The notes beneath the pieces were generated by a model that made no database searches, was not told the DNA's origin, and was given only the letters and a program-made list of their open reading frames with translations. Positions 1 through 7,906 of a DNA stretch of 14,627 nucleotides are shown here, piece by piece; the stretch's first letter is position 1, and each line of letters begins with the position of its first letter. A program made the position numbers and the translations under genes. The stretch lies in the NCBI GenBank assembly GCA_002329665.1, contig DCTV01000048.1:1-14627 (forward strand). Reading direction: 5' to 3'. The stretch comes from Christensenella sp. UBA1431 (GTDB taxonomy: Bacteria > Bacillota > Clostridia > Christensenellales > UBA1431).

Positions 1-1959
1 GTGCTCGCCAACGAGCAGGTAATAGACGCCGCCTGCGAACGCTGCGGCACCGCCATCGAAAAAAAGAACCTGACGCAGTGGTTTTTCAGGATCACCGACT
101 ACGCCGAGGAGCTGCTCGGCGACCTGGACAGGCTGGACTGGCCCGAAAAGACGAAGACCATGCAGCGCAACTGGATCGGCAAATCGGTTGGCGGCGAGAT
201 CGTCTTCAGGATCGAGGGGACGGACCTTTCGTTCCCGGTGTTCACCACGCGGGCGGACACGCTCTTCGGCTGCACGTACGTGGTGCTCGCGCCCGAACAC
301 GAGCTGGTGGACGCCGTCACCACCGCGGAAAACCGCGAAGCCGTGGAAAACTACCGCGCCGAGTGCGCCAAGGCCACCGAGATCGAGCGGCAGTCCGCGC
401 TTCGCGAAAAGACCGGGGTGTTCACGGGGAGCTACGCGATCAACCCGGTCAACGGCCGGAAGGTGCCCGTGTGGATCGCCGACTACGTCCTGGTGACCTA
501 CGGCACCGGGGCCGTTATGGCGGTCCCCGGCCACGATATACGCGATTTCGAGTTCTCGACCCGTTACGGCCTGTCCATCGAGCGCGTGATAAAAGGCTTC
601 GAGGGCGTCGACGACGCGCTGCCCTTCGTCGAATACGGCACGATGGTCAACAGCCCCGGGTTCGACGGGCTAAAAAGCGAAGAAGGGATGGCCGCCGTCA
701 TCGAAAAGCTGATGGAAAAAGGCGACGGCGCGTTCAAGACGAACTACCGCCTTCGCGACTGGCTCATCTCCCGCCAGCGGTACTGGGGCACGCCCATCCC
801 CATCATCCATTGCGAAGCCTGCGGCACCGTGCCGGTCCCCTACGACCAGCTGCCCGTCCTCCTGCCCTACGACGCGGATTTCTGCCCGAAAGGCACGTCC
901 CCGCTCGCTAGCAACGAGGAGTTCATGAAAGTTCCCTGCCCGCGTTGCGGCGGCCCGGCCAGGCGCGACCCGGACACGATGGACACCTTCGTGTGTTCTT
1001 CGTGGTACTTTCTGCGCTACGCCGACAACAAAAACGACGCGCGCCCGTTCGATACCGCGACCGTGAACCGGATGCTCCCGGTGGACAAATACATCGGCGG
1101 GGCCGAGCACGCCTGCATGCACCTGCTCTACGCCAGGTTCTTCGTCAAGGCGCTTCGGGACATGGGGTTTTTATCATTCGACGAGCCCTTCGCTTCGCTG
1201 GTCCACCAGGGCGTCATACTCGGCCCGGACGGCAACCGCATGAGCAAGTCGCACGGCAACGTCATATCGCCCGACGACTACATCGATAAGTACGGCTCGG
1301 ACGTCTTCCGCATGTATCTCGGCTTCGGCTTTGCCTACATCGAGGGCGGCGCGTGGAACGATGACGGCATCAAGGCCGTGCACCGTTTCCTCGAGCGTGT
1401 GGAGCGCCTCGTCGCGCGCATAGGCAAGACGCCGCCGAATAAGGGCGGCGGGGCGGACGGCGCCGCCGAAAAAGAGCTTCAGTACGTCCGGCATCACACG
1501 ATAAAAAGCGTAACGGCCGACATCGACCGGTTCCAGTTCAACACGGCCATCGCGCGCCTCATGGAACTTGTCAACGCGCTGTACAAATACATCGACGCCG
1601 GCGGCCCCACCGACGCCGCGCTGCTTAGGGAAACGGCAATCGACCTGCTGCGCCTGCTCGCCCCGTTCGCCCCGCACGCAGCCGAAGAACTGTGGGAACG
1701 CTCGGGCGGCAGGTATTCCGTCCACAACCAGCCCTGGCCCCGCTACGACGAGGCCATGCTCCGCCGCGACACGGTGGAGATCGGCATACAGGTCAACTCG
1801 AGGATGCGCGCGCATATGGACGTGGACGCGGGGCTCTCCGACGAAGAGGTCGGCGCGCTCGCGCTGAAGGAAGAGAAAGTCATGCGCGCGCTGGATGGCA
1901 AAGAGGTGAAAAAGGTCATCGTGGTAAAGGGGCGCCTGGTCAACATCGTCGCCGGGTGA
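1..1959 (+). CDS. leuS: Leucyl-tRNA synthetase, C-terminal part (5' end outside window)
   Basis: Class I aminoacyl-tRNA synthetase that charges tRNA-Leu in the cytoplasm. About 652 residues are present of a family usually 800-860 long, so the N-terminal Rossmann half carrying the HIGH motif lies before the window; the GTG at base 1 is an internal codon. Visible parts, in window residues: a Cys-x-x-Cys zinc-type element near 13-16; the CP1 editing domain with TTRADTLFG near 82-90 and [12 protein letters not shown] near 167-178; the segment [12 protein letters not shown] near 253-264; a second Cys-rich element; [13 protein letters not shown]; and the signature loop RMSKS at 413-417, where the first K of KMSKS is R but the second lysine is kept. 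A tRNA-binding helical domain and the small C-terminal domain follow. In the editing pocket the usual TTRPDT reads TTRADT; the threonine and aspartates are kept. The stop is 54 nt before the next gene with no terminator between, so co-transcription is plausible. Confidence 0.97.
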   Translation: MLANEQVIDAACERCGTAIEKKNLTQWFFRITDYAEELLGDLDRLDWPEKTKTMQRNWIGKSVGGEIVFRIEGTDLSFPVFTTRADTLFGCTYVVLAPEHELVDAVTTAENREAVENYRAECAKATEIERQSALREKTGVFTGSYAINPVNGRKVPVWIADYVLVTYGTGAVMAVPGHDIRDFEFSTRYGLSIERVIKGFEGVDDALPFVEYGTMVNSPGFDGLKSEEGMAAVIEKLMEKGDGAFKTNYRLRDWLISRQRYWGTPIPIIHCEACGTVPVPYDQLPVLLPYDADFCPKGTSPLASNEEFMKVPCPRCGGPARRDPDTMDTFVCSSWYFLRYADNKNDARPFDTATVNRMLPVDKYIGGAEHACMHLLYARFFVKALRDMGFLSFDEPFASLVHQGVILGPDGNRMSKSHGNVISPDDYIDKYGSDVFRMYLGFGFAYIEGGAWNDDGIKAVHRFLERVERLVARIGKTPPNKGGGADGAAEKELQYVRHHTIKSVTADIDRFQFNTAIARLMELVNALYKYIDAGGPTDAALLRETAIDLLRLLAPFAPHAAEELWERSGGRYSVHNQPWPRYDEAMLRRDTVEIGIQVNSRMRAHMDVDAGLSDEEVGALALKEEKVMRALDGKEVKKVIVVKGRLVNIVAG

Positions 1960-2013
1960 CCGGCGCCCGTACGGCCGGCAGACAGGCTTTGAACCCCAAA
2001 CAGGAGCGAGTCT

Positions 2014-2808
2014 ATGTTCGTCGATTATCATACCCACTGCGACAGTTCGTTCGACTCCATCGCGCCGATGGCCTCGATGATTCAGGCTTCCATCGACATG
2101 GGGATGGACCATTTCTGTCTCACCGACCATCTGGACTTCGACGTGCGTTTTTCCAGGCTCTGCAGCTCTCTGGACCCTAAGGCGTACATCCGGCGCCAGG
2201 AGGAACAGATCGCACGGTTCCCGAAGGCGGACGTGCGGAAAGGGATAGAGGTCGGGGTCCAGCCGCACCTGAAGGACACGATCCGCGACGCGCTCGCTGG
2301 CTGCGGATTCGACTTCGTCATCGCGTCGCTCCATTACATAGGCGGCCAGGACCCGTATTTCCCCGATTTTTACGACGGCCTGAGCAACATCGAGGTCTAC
2401 AGAGCCTATTTGCTCGAACTCATCGACAGCCTGACCGGGTTTGACGATTACAGCGTCGTCGGGCACATCTGCTACCCCTCGCGGTTCGTCCCCTCCGGCA
2501 AGAAAGTCATGGCGTACGACGACCTTCGGGACGTCTCGGACGCGTTACTCAGGCTCGTCGTCGAGTCGGGCCACGGCATCGAGGTGAACACGTCGTCGTA
2601 CAGGACGCACGGCGTGCCCGTGCCCGGATTCGACTACGTGAAGCGTTTCAGGGAACTGGGCGGCGAGATCGTCACCGTAGGGTCGGACGCGCACAGGCCC
2701 GAGGACATGGGGCGGTACTTCACCGAGGCCGTCGAGGGCATCAGGGACTGCGGGTTCAGGTATCTGGCTTCGTTCAGAAGCGGCAAGCCGGAATTTTTCC
2801 GAATATAG
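2014..2808 (+). CDS. hisK: PHP-domain phosphatase, histidinol-phosphatase (HisJ/HisK) family
   Basis: A 264-residue PHP-family metal-dependent phosphatase. The best match by recall is the HisJ/HisK type, which removes phosphate from L-histidinol phosphate in histidine synthesis. All the PHP metal-ligand motifs are visible: H6-T-H8 (DYHTHCD), LTDH ending at H39, E79 in GIEVG, H107 in ASLHYIGG, H151 in VVGHICYPSR and D225/H227 in GSDAHRP. The length is normal for the family. The ATG has AGGAG 7 nt upstream. It sits 54 nt after leuS in the same direction, with no other histidine genes in view. The exact substrate is therefore inferred from family resemblance, and another sugar or amino-acid phosphate is possible. 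Confidence 0.85.
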   Translation: MFVDYHTHCDSSFDSIAPMASMIQASIDMGMDHFCLTDHLDFDVRFSRLCSSLDPKAYIRRQEEQIARFPKADVRKGIEVGVQPHLKDTIRDALAGCGFDFVIASLHYIGGQDPYFPDFYDGLSNIEVYRAYLLELIDSLTGFDDYSVVGHICYPSRFVPSGKKVMAYDDLRDVSDALLRLVVESGHGIEVNTSSYRTHGVPVPGFDYVKRFRELGGEIVTVGSDAHRPEDMGRYFTEAVEGIRDCGFRYLASFRSGKPEFFRI

Positions 2809-3139
2809 AACCCACCGACGCATATTGCCCTTTCAGGACCATTTACGGTCAGGTCCTATGTAACCTGTTATGATCGCCATCGCACCCGGAAATATCACCC
2901 AAACCGAACAGACAATGTGTTCCCTGCCCGGTGAAGCGCGAAAATCCATTCAATTTATTTCGCCTTGTTAATGCCGACAGTTTTGGTGTTGTCAAGCTAA
3001 TACTTTTCGGCAATTTCCGATTTGTGAGCAACAATACCCTCCCCGAAGCTTGCCTCCGGTCGCGTCGCAGCTTTTTATCGCATGCTATCACTTCGGGGGC
3101 TCGAGGGCTTCGCGTTAATTCCACATAAAAATTGGGTCG
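2809..3139. other. AT-richer intergenic stretch without a convincing gene
   Basis: About 330 bp between the PHP phosphatase and the terminator of the opposing Myb-like gene, visibly richer in A and T than the flanking genes. It holds a short hairpin AGGACC/GGTCCT (2835-2857) with no T run. It also has a spaced inverted repeat CCCCGAAG (3041-3048) / CTTCGGGG (3091-3098) and, on the minus strand, a perfect TTGACA at 2995-2990. Open frames here (for example minus 3124-2849 and minus 2949-2833) lack good ribosome binding sites and recognisable domains. It may be decayed or structured DNA. Confidence 0.5.
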
Positions 3140-3164
3140 AAAAAACGGTGCGTGCGCACCGTTT
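3140..3164 (-). terminator. Rho-independent terminator of the Myb-like gene
   Basis: Perfect 9-bp stem AAACGGTGC (3143-3151) / GCACCGTTT (3156-3164) with a 4-nt loop. On the minus strand it is followed directly by a run of six T (3145-3140). It lies about 50 nt past the stop of the minus-strand gene ending at 3216. Confidence 0.85.
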
Positions 3165-3215
3165 ATGTATTCGAATACAGAGGCGATGGCCCCCCATAAG
3201 TATTTATATGATGCC

Positions 3216-4148
3216 TTAAACGATCCCTATCGTATCGTTCGCGTCTTTTTTTTCGGCGGGAGCCTGGCTGAACTCCTTCATCCCGCAAAGGATCCGTTCG
3301 ATATAATTCTGGAGTTCCTGGGTCCGGAAATTCTCAGGGTTCTCCTGTATAATATCCTTGTTGATGTCGATGAGTTGCCTCAGGAGGGAAGCGAGCAGGC
3401 TGTTTTGCTCGCGCAGGTCCTCGTACTGCCTTCGCTGGGTGGACAACTGGAGCTTCAATGCCTGGACCTCGTTCTGCACGCGCTGGTTCTCCTCGTTTTT
3501 CACGGCGCCGGCCATCGTGCCGAGTGCCGCGAACAATTCCCTGGAGGCTTCCGGCGCCACTTTTTCCCAGTCCTGGGCCGCGCGCAGGGCGCTTTCGGCC
3601 ACGCCTTCCGCCTTGCGCATGCGCTTGCGTCCGCGAGAAGAGGAGTATTCGTAGGGGTTGACGAACGGCGTGCCTTCGGCCCTGAGTTCATCCATGACGG
3701 ACTGCACCAGTTCCGGGCTGTTGCGGATCACGCTGCGGTATTTGTTCTGGTAGCGCAGCATGGCCTTGTTGTCGCCCTTCCCCATCTCCAGGGTGCACGC
3801 GCGCACCGACTGGCCGCGCGCCTGAGCGCACAGGACCCGTTTGAGCACCTCGCGTACCTCGTGCTCCTGAAACGGAACGAAGGCGGTGACTTCCGGCATG
3901 CTCGAATCGCTGAAGTCTCCCGATTCCTTCCGTTCACGCACCTTGCTGTAATAGTAGTTCCGTATGCTGTTGGCCTTCCTGCCGGTCGCCTGCGAAACCG
4001 CCTCAAAAACGCTCTTGAGCGGTTTTCCTGCCTTCCTCACGCGCGACACTTCTTCCCAGAGAAGCGCGTCTTCCCACTCCTGCCATCCGGCGTGCACGGG
4101 CGGCTTGCTCTTTTTCATCTGGTTTTCACTTATTGTATTACGGGTCAT
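3216..4148 (-). CDS. Myb/SANT-like DNA-binding protein with C-terminal coiled coil (RsfA-like)
   Basis: A 310-residue protein of a type widespread but poorly characterised in Clostridia. Residues about 22-70 form a Myb/SANT-like unit: W22, W25 and W31, then a predicted helix-turn-helix ending in NSIRNYYYSKV, typical of RsfA-like regulators of sporulation genes. The middle (about 85-150) resembles a repeated helical unit containing ARGQSVRACTLEMGKGDNKA. Residues about 215-270 are rich in E, Q, L and R in a coiled-coil pattern (EVQALKLQLSTQRRQYEDLR), suggesting oligomerisation. The ATG at 4148 is preferred because a G-rich stretch (GGGGGG) lies 9 nt upstream; the internal ATG at 4118 has no ribosome binding site. 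It is a single gene with its own terminator. A role as a sporulation or cell-state transcription regulator is inferred from the Myb-like fold and has not been shown. Confidence 0.8.
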   Translation of the reverse strand: MTRNTISENQMKKSKPPVHAGWQEWEDALLWEEVSRVRKAGKPLKSVFEAVSQATGRKANSIRNYYYSKVRERKESGDFSDSSMPEVTAFVPFQEHEVREVLKRVLCAQARGQSVRACTLEMGKGDNKAMLRYQNKYRSVIRNSPELVQSVMDELRAEGTPFVNPYEYSSSRGRKRMRKAEGVAESALRAAQDWEKVAPEASRELFAALGTMAGAVKNEENQRVQNEVQALKLQLSTQRRQYEDLREQNSLLASLLRQLIDINKDIIQENPENFRTQELQNYIERILCGMKEFSQAPAEKKDANDTIGIV

Positions 4149-4223
4149 CGGCTTTACCCCCCGAGTATTGTTTTGTGGTTATTATTGACATGGTTCTGCC
4201 AAACTATACCAGATTGTGTACCG

Positions 4224-4258
4224 AAAATAAAAAAGCAAAGAGGTTTCCCTTTGCTTTT
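4224..4258 (-). terminator. Rho-independent terminator, minus strand (asnS transcript)
   Basis: Stem AAAAGCAAAG (4231-4240) / CTTTGCTTTT (4249-4258) with an 8-nt loop that can close further through GG/CC. On the minus strand it runs into TTTTTTATTTT. It is the first clear terminator after asnS, about 225 nt past the asnS stop, and lies just upstream of the Myb-like gene, separating the two transcripts. A second hairpin, stable only as minus-strand RNA (one G-U pair), lies at 4288-4311. Confidence 0.75.
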
Positions 4259-4481
4259 GTTGTTTCTCTTCTTGAATTTATGTTCAACCACTCTGTAATA
4301 GAACAGAGCGGTGCTACGTCGCGGGTTTTTCTTGCCGGTGACACGGGTTGCCGCGCGCTTTCGACATCCGGCCTGAACCCCGGTTGGACTGCATAAACAG
4401 GATCATGCGCGCCCTGCGACCGTATCTGCCGGATCGGGTTGCATCGCCGGCGAGCCGCGGGCGCGTCAGCGTCCGGGAACC

Positions 4482-5858
4482 CTAGCTGTCGATGCACCCG
4501 GGCGTGCGCGGGTACGGGATCACGTCCCGGATGTTCTTCATGCCCGTGACGTACATCAGCATCCGCTCGAACCCCAGGCCGTAGCCCGCGTGCGGCGCGC
4601 CGCCGAACCTGCGAAGGTCGAGGTATCCCGCATACGCCTGAGGGTCCATCCCCAGTTCGGCCATACGGGCGCTGAGCAGGTCTTCCCGCTCTTCGCGCTG
4701 GCTGCCCCCGATGATCTCGCCGACCCCGGGCACGAGCAGGTCCATGGCCGCAACGGTCCGGCCGTCGGGATTGGCGCGCATGTAAAAAGCCTTGATGTCC
4801 CTGGGAAAATCGGTAACGAACACCGGCCTGTTGAACACTTCCTCGGTAAGATACCTTTCGTGTTCGGTCTGCAGGTCGCATCCCCATTCCACGGGGTACT
4901 CGAACCTTCGCCCGCTCTTTGAAAGGATCTCTATCGCTCGGGTGTAGGTGATCCGTACGAAGTCGGACCCGAGTATCCCGCCAAGCCTCTCCATAAGCCC
5001 TTCCTGGATGAACCGGTCGAAAAACGCCATCTCGTCGGGCGCTTTTTCCAACGCGTCCCCTATGAGGCAGCGGACCATCTCTTCGGCCAGGTCCATGTCG
5101 TCGTCAAGGTCCGCAAACGCGATCTCCGGCTCGATCATCCAGAACTCGGAGGCGTGCCGCGCGGTGTTGGAGCGCTCCGCCCTGAACGTCGGCCCAAACG
5201 TGTACACGCGCGAATAGCACAGGGCGAACGCTTCTGCGTCCAGCTGCCCCGAAACGGTCAGCGACGCGCGCGCCCTGAAGAAATCCTTTTCAAAATCGAA
5301 GCCGCCCGCCCGGTCCGCATCAAGCGCATCCGGCTCCAGCGCGGTCACCGTGAACAGCGCGCCGGCGCCCTCGCAGTCCCTGGCGGTGAGTATGGGCGTG
5401 TGGACGTGTACGAACCCGCGTTCCATAAAGAAGCGGTGCACGGCGAACGCCAGCAGCGAGCGCAGCCGGAACACCGCCCCCAGCGTGTTGGTGCGCATGC
5501 GCAGGTGGGGCATCGTGCGCAGAAATTCGAGGGTATGGCGTTTTTTCTGCAGCGGATACGACGGCGGGCAGTCCCCGATGACGACCACCTCGTCCGCGGC
5601 CACCTCCAGCGGCTGCGGCGCATCCGGCGTCAGGCGCACCTCGCCTCTCACTTCGATTGCGGCGCCGGTCGTCGGCTTCGCGTAAAGCGCCGCTGGGTCG
5701 AAGACGACCTGCACGTTTTGCATGCAGCTCCCGTCGTTGAGTTCGATGAACCCGACGTTCCTGGAAGCGCGCAGCGTGCGCGCCCAGCCGCGCAGCGTCA
5801 CGGCTTTCGCCGAAAAATCCGCAGGGCTTTGCATAAGCCTCGCAACGGTTTGAGTCAC
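4482..5858 (-). CDS. asnS: Asparaginyl-tRNA synthetase
   Basis: Class IIb aminoacyl-tRNA synthetase of 458 residues (the E. coli enzyme is 466) that charges tRNA-Asn in the cytoplasm. An N-terminal OB-fold anticodon-binding domain (about 1-105, LRGWARTLRASRNVGFIELN) is followed by the catalytic core: motif 1 around FMERGFVHVHTPILT, the insertion FTVTALEPD...DFFRARASLTVSGQL typical of AsnRS, motif 2 FRAERSNTARHASEFWMIEPE, and motif 3 GYGLGFERMLMYVTGMKNIR then YPRTPG. The SEFWMIEPE and YPRTPG signatures favour AsnRS over AspRS. The start chosen is GTG at 5858, with AGGAG 11 nt upstream and an OB-fold beginning at the expected distance; the open frame extends further upstream but without homology. 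It is divergent from the gene at 6009. No T-box leader fits in the short 5' region. Confidence 0.96.
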   Translation of the reverse strand: MTQTVARLMQSPADFSAKAVTLRGWARTLRASRNVGFIELNDGSCMQNVQVVFDPAALYAKPTTGAAIEVRGEVRLTPDAPQPLEVAADEVVVIGDCPPSYPLQKKRHTLEFLRTMPHLRMRTNTLGAVFRLRSLLAFAVHRFFMERGFVHVHTPILTARDCEGAGALFTVTALEPDALDADRAGGFDFEKDFFRARASLTVSGQLDAEAFALCYSRVYTFGPTFRAERSNTARHASEFWMIEPEIAFADLDDDMDLAEEMVRCLIGDALEKAPDEMAFFDRFIQEGLMERLGGILGSDFVRITYTRAIEILSKSGRRFEYPVEWGCDLQTEHERYLTEEVFNRPVFVTDFPRDIKAFYMRANPDGRTVAAMDLLVPGVGEIIGGSQREEREDLLSARMAELGMDPQAYAGYLDLRRFGGAPHAGYGLGFERMLMYVTGMKNIRDVIPYPRTPGCIDS

Positions 5859-5891
5859 CTTTATATCAACTCCTCTTCTTTCCTGGTTTGT

Positions 5892-5900
5892 ATCATAGCA
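5892..5900 (-). promoter_or_regulatory. Probable extended -10 promoter of asnS
   Basis: On the minus strand the sequence reads TGCTATGAT: a TGn extended element plus TATGAT, 5 of 6 bases of the sigma-A -10 consensus. It lies about 33 nt upstream of the asnS GTG. No good -35 is visible 16-18 nt upstream. If used, the 5' leader is only about 25-30 nt, too short for a T-box riboswitch. Confidence 0.5.
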
Positions 5901-6008
5901 CGAACAGCGTTTCAGGGCTACATTTTGCGCCGGCTCCGCTCCTAGGATGTACTGTTGCAGCGGTCTTGCGAATATCTTGTACCGAAAACAGAAAAGGAGC
6001 ATAGACCC

Positions 6009-7073
6009 ATGATGAAAACACTTCCCACCTTGGTGCTGAGCGCCGAGGACGCCGACGGTTTTTTCTATCTGGACGGCCACCTCGCCTCGCGCGCCGGGAG
6101 TGCCGTGCGCATACCGGCGCCCGCATACGGGGAGCACTGCCTTCAGTTTTTCCCGCTGGGCGCACACCATTTTCCCGTCACGCTCGGAATCGATTTTTCC
6201 GGCGGCCTCCTTCGCACGTCCCCGAAAAACGCCGCCCAGGTGGTGCACTGGCCGGAAAACGTGTGGGAGATCTGCGTCCTCCCCTGGCGGCAGCCTGTGT
6301 TGTCCAGCCCTTTCCCCCGGGTGCTGGACAGCTGCACGCTTCCGTGGGACGGGGGTATGAACGCCACGCTGTTTTGGGAAAACGCGCTGTACGTCGCCAT
6401 CGAAAACGAGCAGGGGGCTCTGCTGCTGGGCGAACGCCTGTGCGACAACTGCACGGACGGGCGCCTGCGGCTCATACCCCGGTGCGATGCTTCAGACCTG
6501 CTCCTGGTCCACAACGACCAGGCTCCCGGCATCTGCGCCGTGATACGCTTCGAAGACAAGCCCGAACTGTATTTTTGCGAAACGGCGGATTCCTGTACCC
6601 TCGAAACGGAAGACTCCCCCCTGCTCGTTTGCCTGCGCGACCTGAAGGACCCGGCCGGGCACCAGCTCAAAACGTCCATCACGCTGGACAGGGCCCTCGA
6701 GGTCCGGCGTGAAACCGGGTTTTTTACCGGCGCCCCGACACCGCCCGAAAACGAACAGGAACTGGTCTGCATGTTCCTCGGCGCCGTCAAGCTCAAGCTG
6801 GAGGAGGAGGCGGCCACGTATCTCACCCCTTCGCTGCGGGAGAGTTACCCTTTCTCGGTGCTTCAGGAATACCTCGGGGATTTTTCGGGTTTCTCAATTC
6901 CCCCGTACACCCTGCAAGCCGACGACGACCGCCCGCTGGTGGGGCTGCTGGCGGACCAGGACGAGGAAACGCGCGCCCGCATATTCGAATTCGAGGTGCT
7001 GGCGGTCATGCAGGAAAATACGGAAAAAAACTTAATAAATAACATAAAAGAAAAGTGTTCATGGTTTGAGTAA
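6009..7073 (+). CDS. Unrecognised 354-residue protein
   Basis: I do not recognise this family. It starts at ATG 6009 (a second ATG follows at 6012), with AAGGAG at 5994-5999, 9 nt upstream; codons further upstream in frame precede the ribosome binding site and are excluded. There is no signal peptide or membrane segment, so it is probably cytoplasmic. The N-terminal two thirds looks beta-rich, with many aromatic and short hydrophobic stretches (for example FFYLDGHLASRAG near 16-28 and NALYVAIENEQGALLLGERL near 125-144). Residues about 245-325 look helical-then-strand and could be an NTF2-like or similar small alpha+beta domain (ELVCMFLGAVKLKLEEEAAT, then SFSVL-like and FEFEVLAV strands); that is a guess. 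Codon and GC use match the neighbours. It is the first gene of a same-strand run with the zinc peptidase (58 nt gap). Confidence 0.75.
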   Translation: MMKTLPTLVLSAEDADGFFYLDGHLASRAGSAVRIPAPAYGEHCLQFFPLGAHHFPVTLGIDFSGGLLRTSPKNAAQVVHWPENVWEICVLPWRQPVLSSPFPRVLDSCTLPWDGGMNATLFWENALYVAIENEQGALLLGERLCDNCTDGRLRLIPRCDASDLLLVHNDQAPGICAVIRFEDKPELYFCETADSCTLETEDSPLLVCLRDLKDPAGHQLKTSITLDRALEVRRETGFFTGAPTPPENEQELVCMFLGAVKLKLEEEAATYLTPSLRESYPFSVLQEYLGDFSGFSIPPYTLQADDDRPLVGLLADQDEETRARIFEFEVLAVMQENTEKNLINNIKEKCSWFE

Positions 7074-7131
7074 ACCGGAAGAATATGATAAAGTTATATG
7101 AGACTACCTTTTTCGTGAAAGGGGGGAGACT

Positions 7132-7827
7132 ATGTTCTATCCATTCCTGTATTTTGACCAGTTTTATCTGCTGCTGATACTTCCCGCGCTCCTGATAAGC
7201 GTTATCGCGCAGAACGCGGTGAACAGGACATATAAAAAGTATGCGAAGATCTCGGTGAACTCGGCGGGGTCGGCCGCGAGCACGGCCCGGAGCATACTCA
7301 AGAGCCACGGGCTCGACAACATTTCCATCGAACGCATCGGCGGCCGCCTGACCGACCATTACGACCCCCGCGCGAAGACGCTTCGCCTTTCCCAGGTCGT
7401 GCACGATTCGAATTCCATCGCCGCGCTGGGCGTAGCAGCCCACGAAGTCGCGCACGCGTTGCAGCACGGCGAAGGGTACATACCCCTGCGCATCCGCGAC
7501 TCTGTCGCGCCTCTGGTGAACATCGTTTCCACCCTGGCCGTGCCGCTCTTCCTCTTCGGCATGGTCCTGTCCATGCTCAACCTCGTTTATATCGGTATCG
7601 CGGCCTTCACCCTCGCGGTCGCGTTCCAACTGGTCACGCTCCCCATCGAGGTGAACGCCTCCCACCGGGCGCTGAAACTGCTTGAGTCCGGGAATTTCGT
7701 AACGGGGCAGGAGGCGGCCGGCTCGAAGCAAGTCCTGCGCGCCGCCGCTTTCACATACGTCGCGTCGACGCTGATGTCGATAGTGGTCTTCCTTCGTTTC
7801 CTGCTGCTCGCCCCGCGAAGGAACTGA
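7132..7827 (+). CDS. Membrane zinc metallopeptidase, YugP family
   Basis: A 231-residue integral membrane peptidase of the YugP type (neutral zinc metallopeptidase family), normal in length. The zinc motif HEVAH is at residues 104-108, and E173 in LPIEVNASHRAL is the likely third ligand. Hydrophobic segments at about 10-30, 125-150, 153-172 and 208-226 indicate four membrane spans, with the catalytic helix between the first and second. A strong ribosome binding site (AAAGGGGGGAG at 7119-7129) precedes the ATG. The gene follows the unrecognised protein by 58 nt. Substrates of this family are not established; B. subtilis YugP is the reference member. Confidence 0.92.
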   Translation: MFYPFLYFDQFYLLLILPALLISVIAQNAVNRTYKKYAKISVNSAGSAASTARSILKSHGLDNISIERIGGRLTDHYDPRAKTLRLSQVVHDSNSIAALGVAAHEVAHALQHGEGYIPLRIRDSVAPLVNIVSTLAVPLFLFGMVLSMLNLVYIGIAAFTLAVAFQLVTLPIEVNASHRALKLLESGNFVTGQEAAGSKQVLRAAAFTYVASTLMSIVVFLRFLLLAPRRN

Positions 7828-7906
7828 ACGAAGTATAGAAGCTGCGGCGCTTTCGATATGCGTCGCATATTTTATGCAATTTTTCAACGGGAACAGGTTG
7901 ATTCTC

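Noticed and set aside
1174..2466. A 430-codon minus-strand open frame across leuS and the PHP gene
   Set aside because: It spans two real plus-strand genes with clear motifs and has shadow-type composition with no recognisable domain.
4186..4215. TTGACA on the plus strand near 4186
   Set aside because: The only AT-rich -10-like sequence (TATACC) is 14 nt away, and no plus-strand gene follows before asnS.
3132..4298. A 388-codon plus-strand open frame over the Myb-like gene
   Set aside because: It is antisense to a gene with a proper terminator and a recognisable Myb-like domain, and it contains that terminator hairpin near its start.
4204..4887. A minus-strand open frame continuing past the asnS stop
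   Set aside because: It is out of frame with asnS and Arg/Ala/Pro-rich within asnS; the extension past 4482 shows no family resemblance, and I saw no sign of a frameshift since asnS ends normally in motif 3.
5978..5999. Similarity between the stretch TGTACCGAAAA near 5978 and the same 11 bases near 4217
   Set aside because: An 11-bp match continuing into A-rich sequence is easily chance, and the two contexts (upstream of a ribosome binding site, beside a terminator) differ.
5859..6008. T-box riboswitch upstream of asnS
   Set aside because: The extended -10 leaves a leader of roughly 30 nt and I see no T-box sequence or terminator hairpin there.
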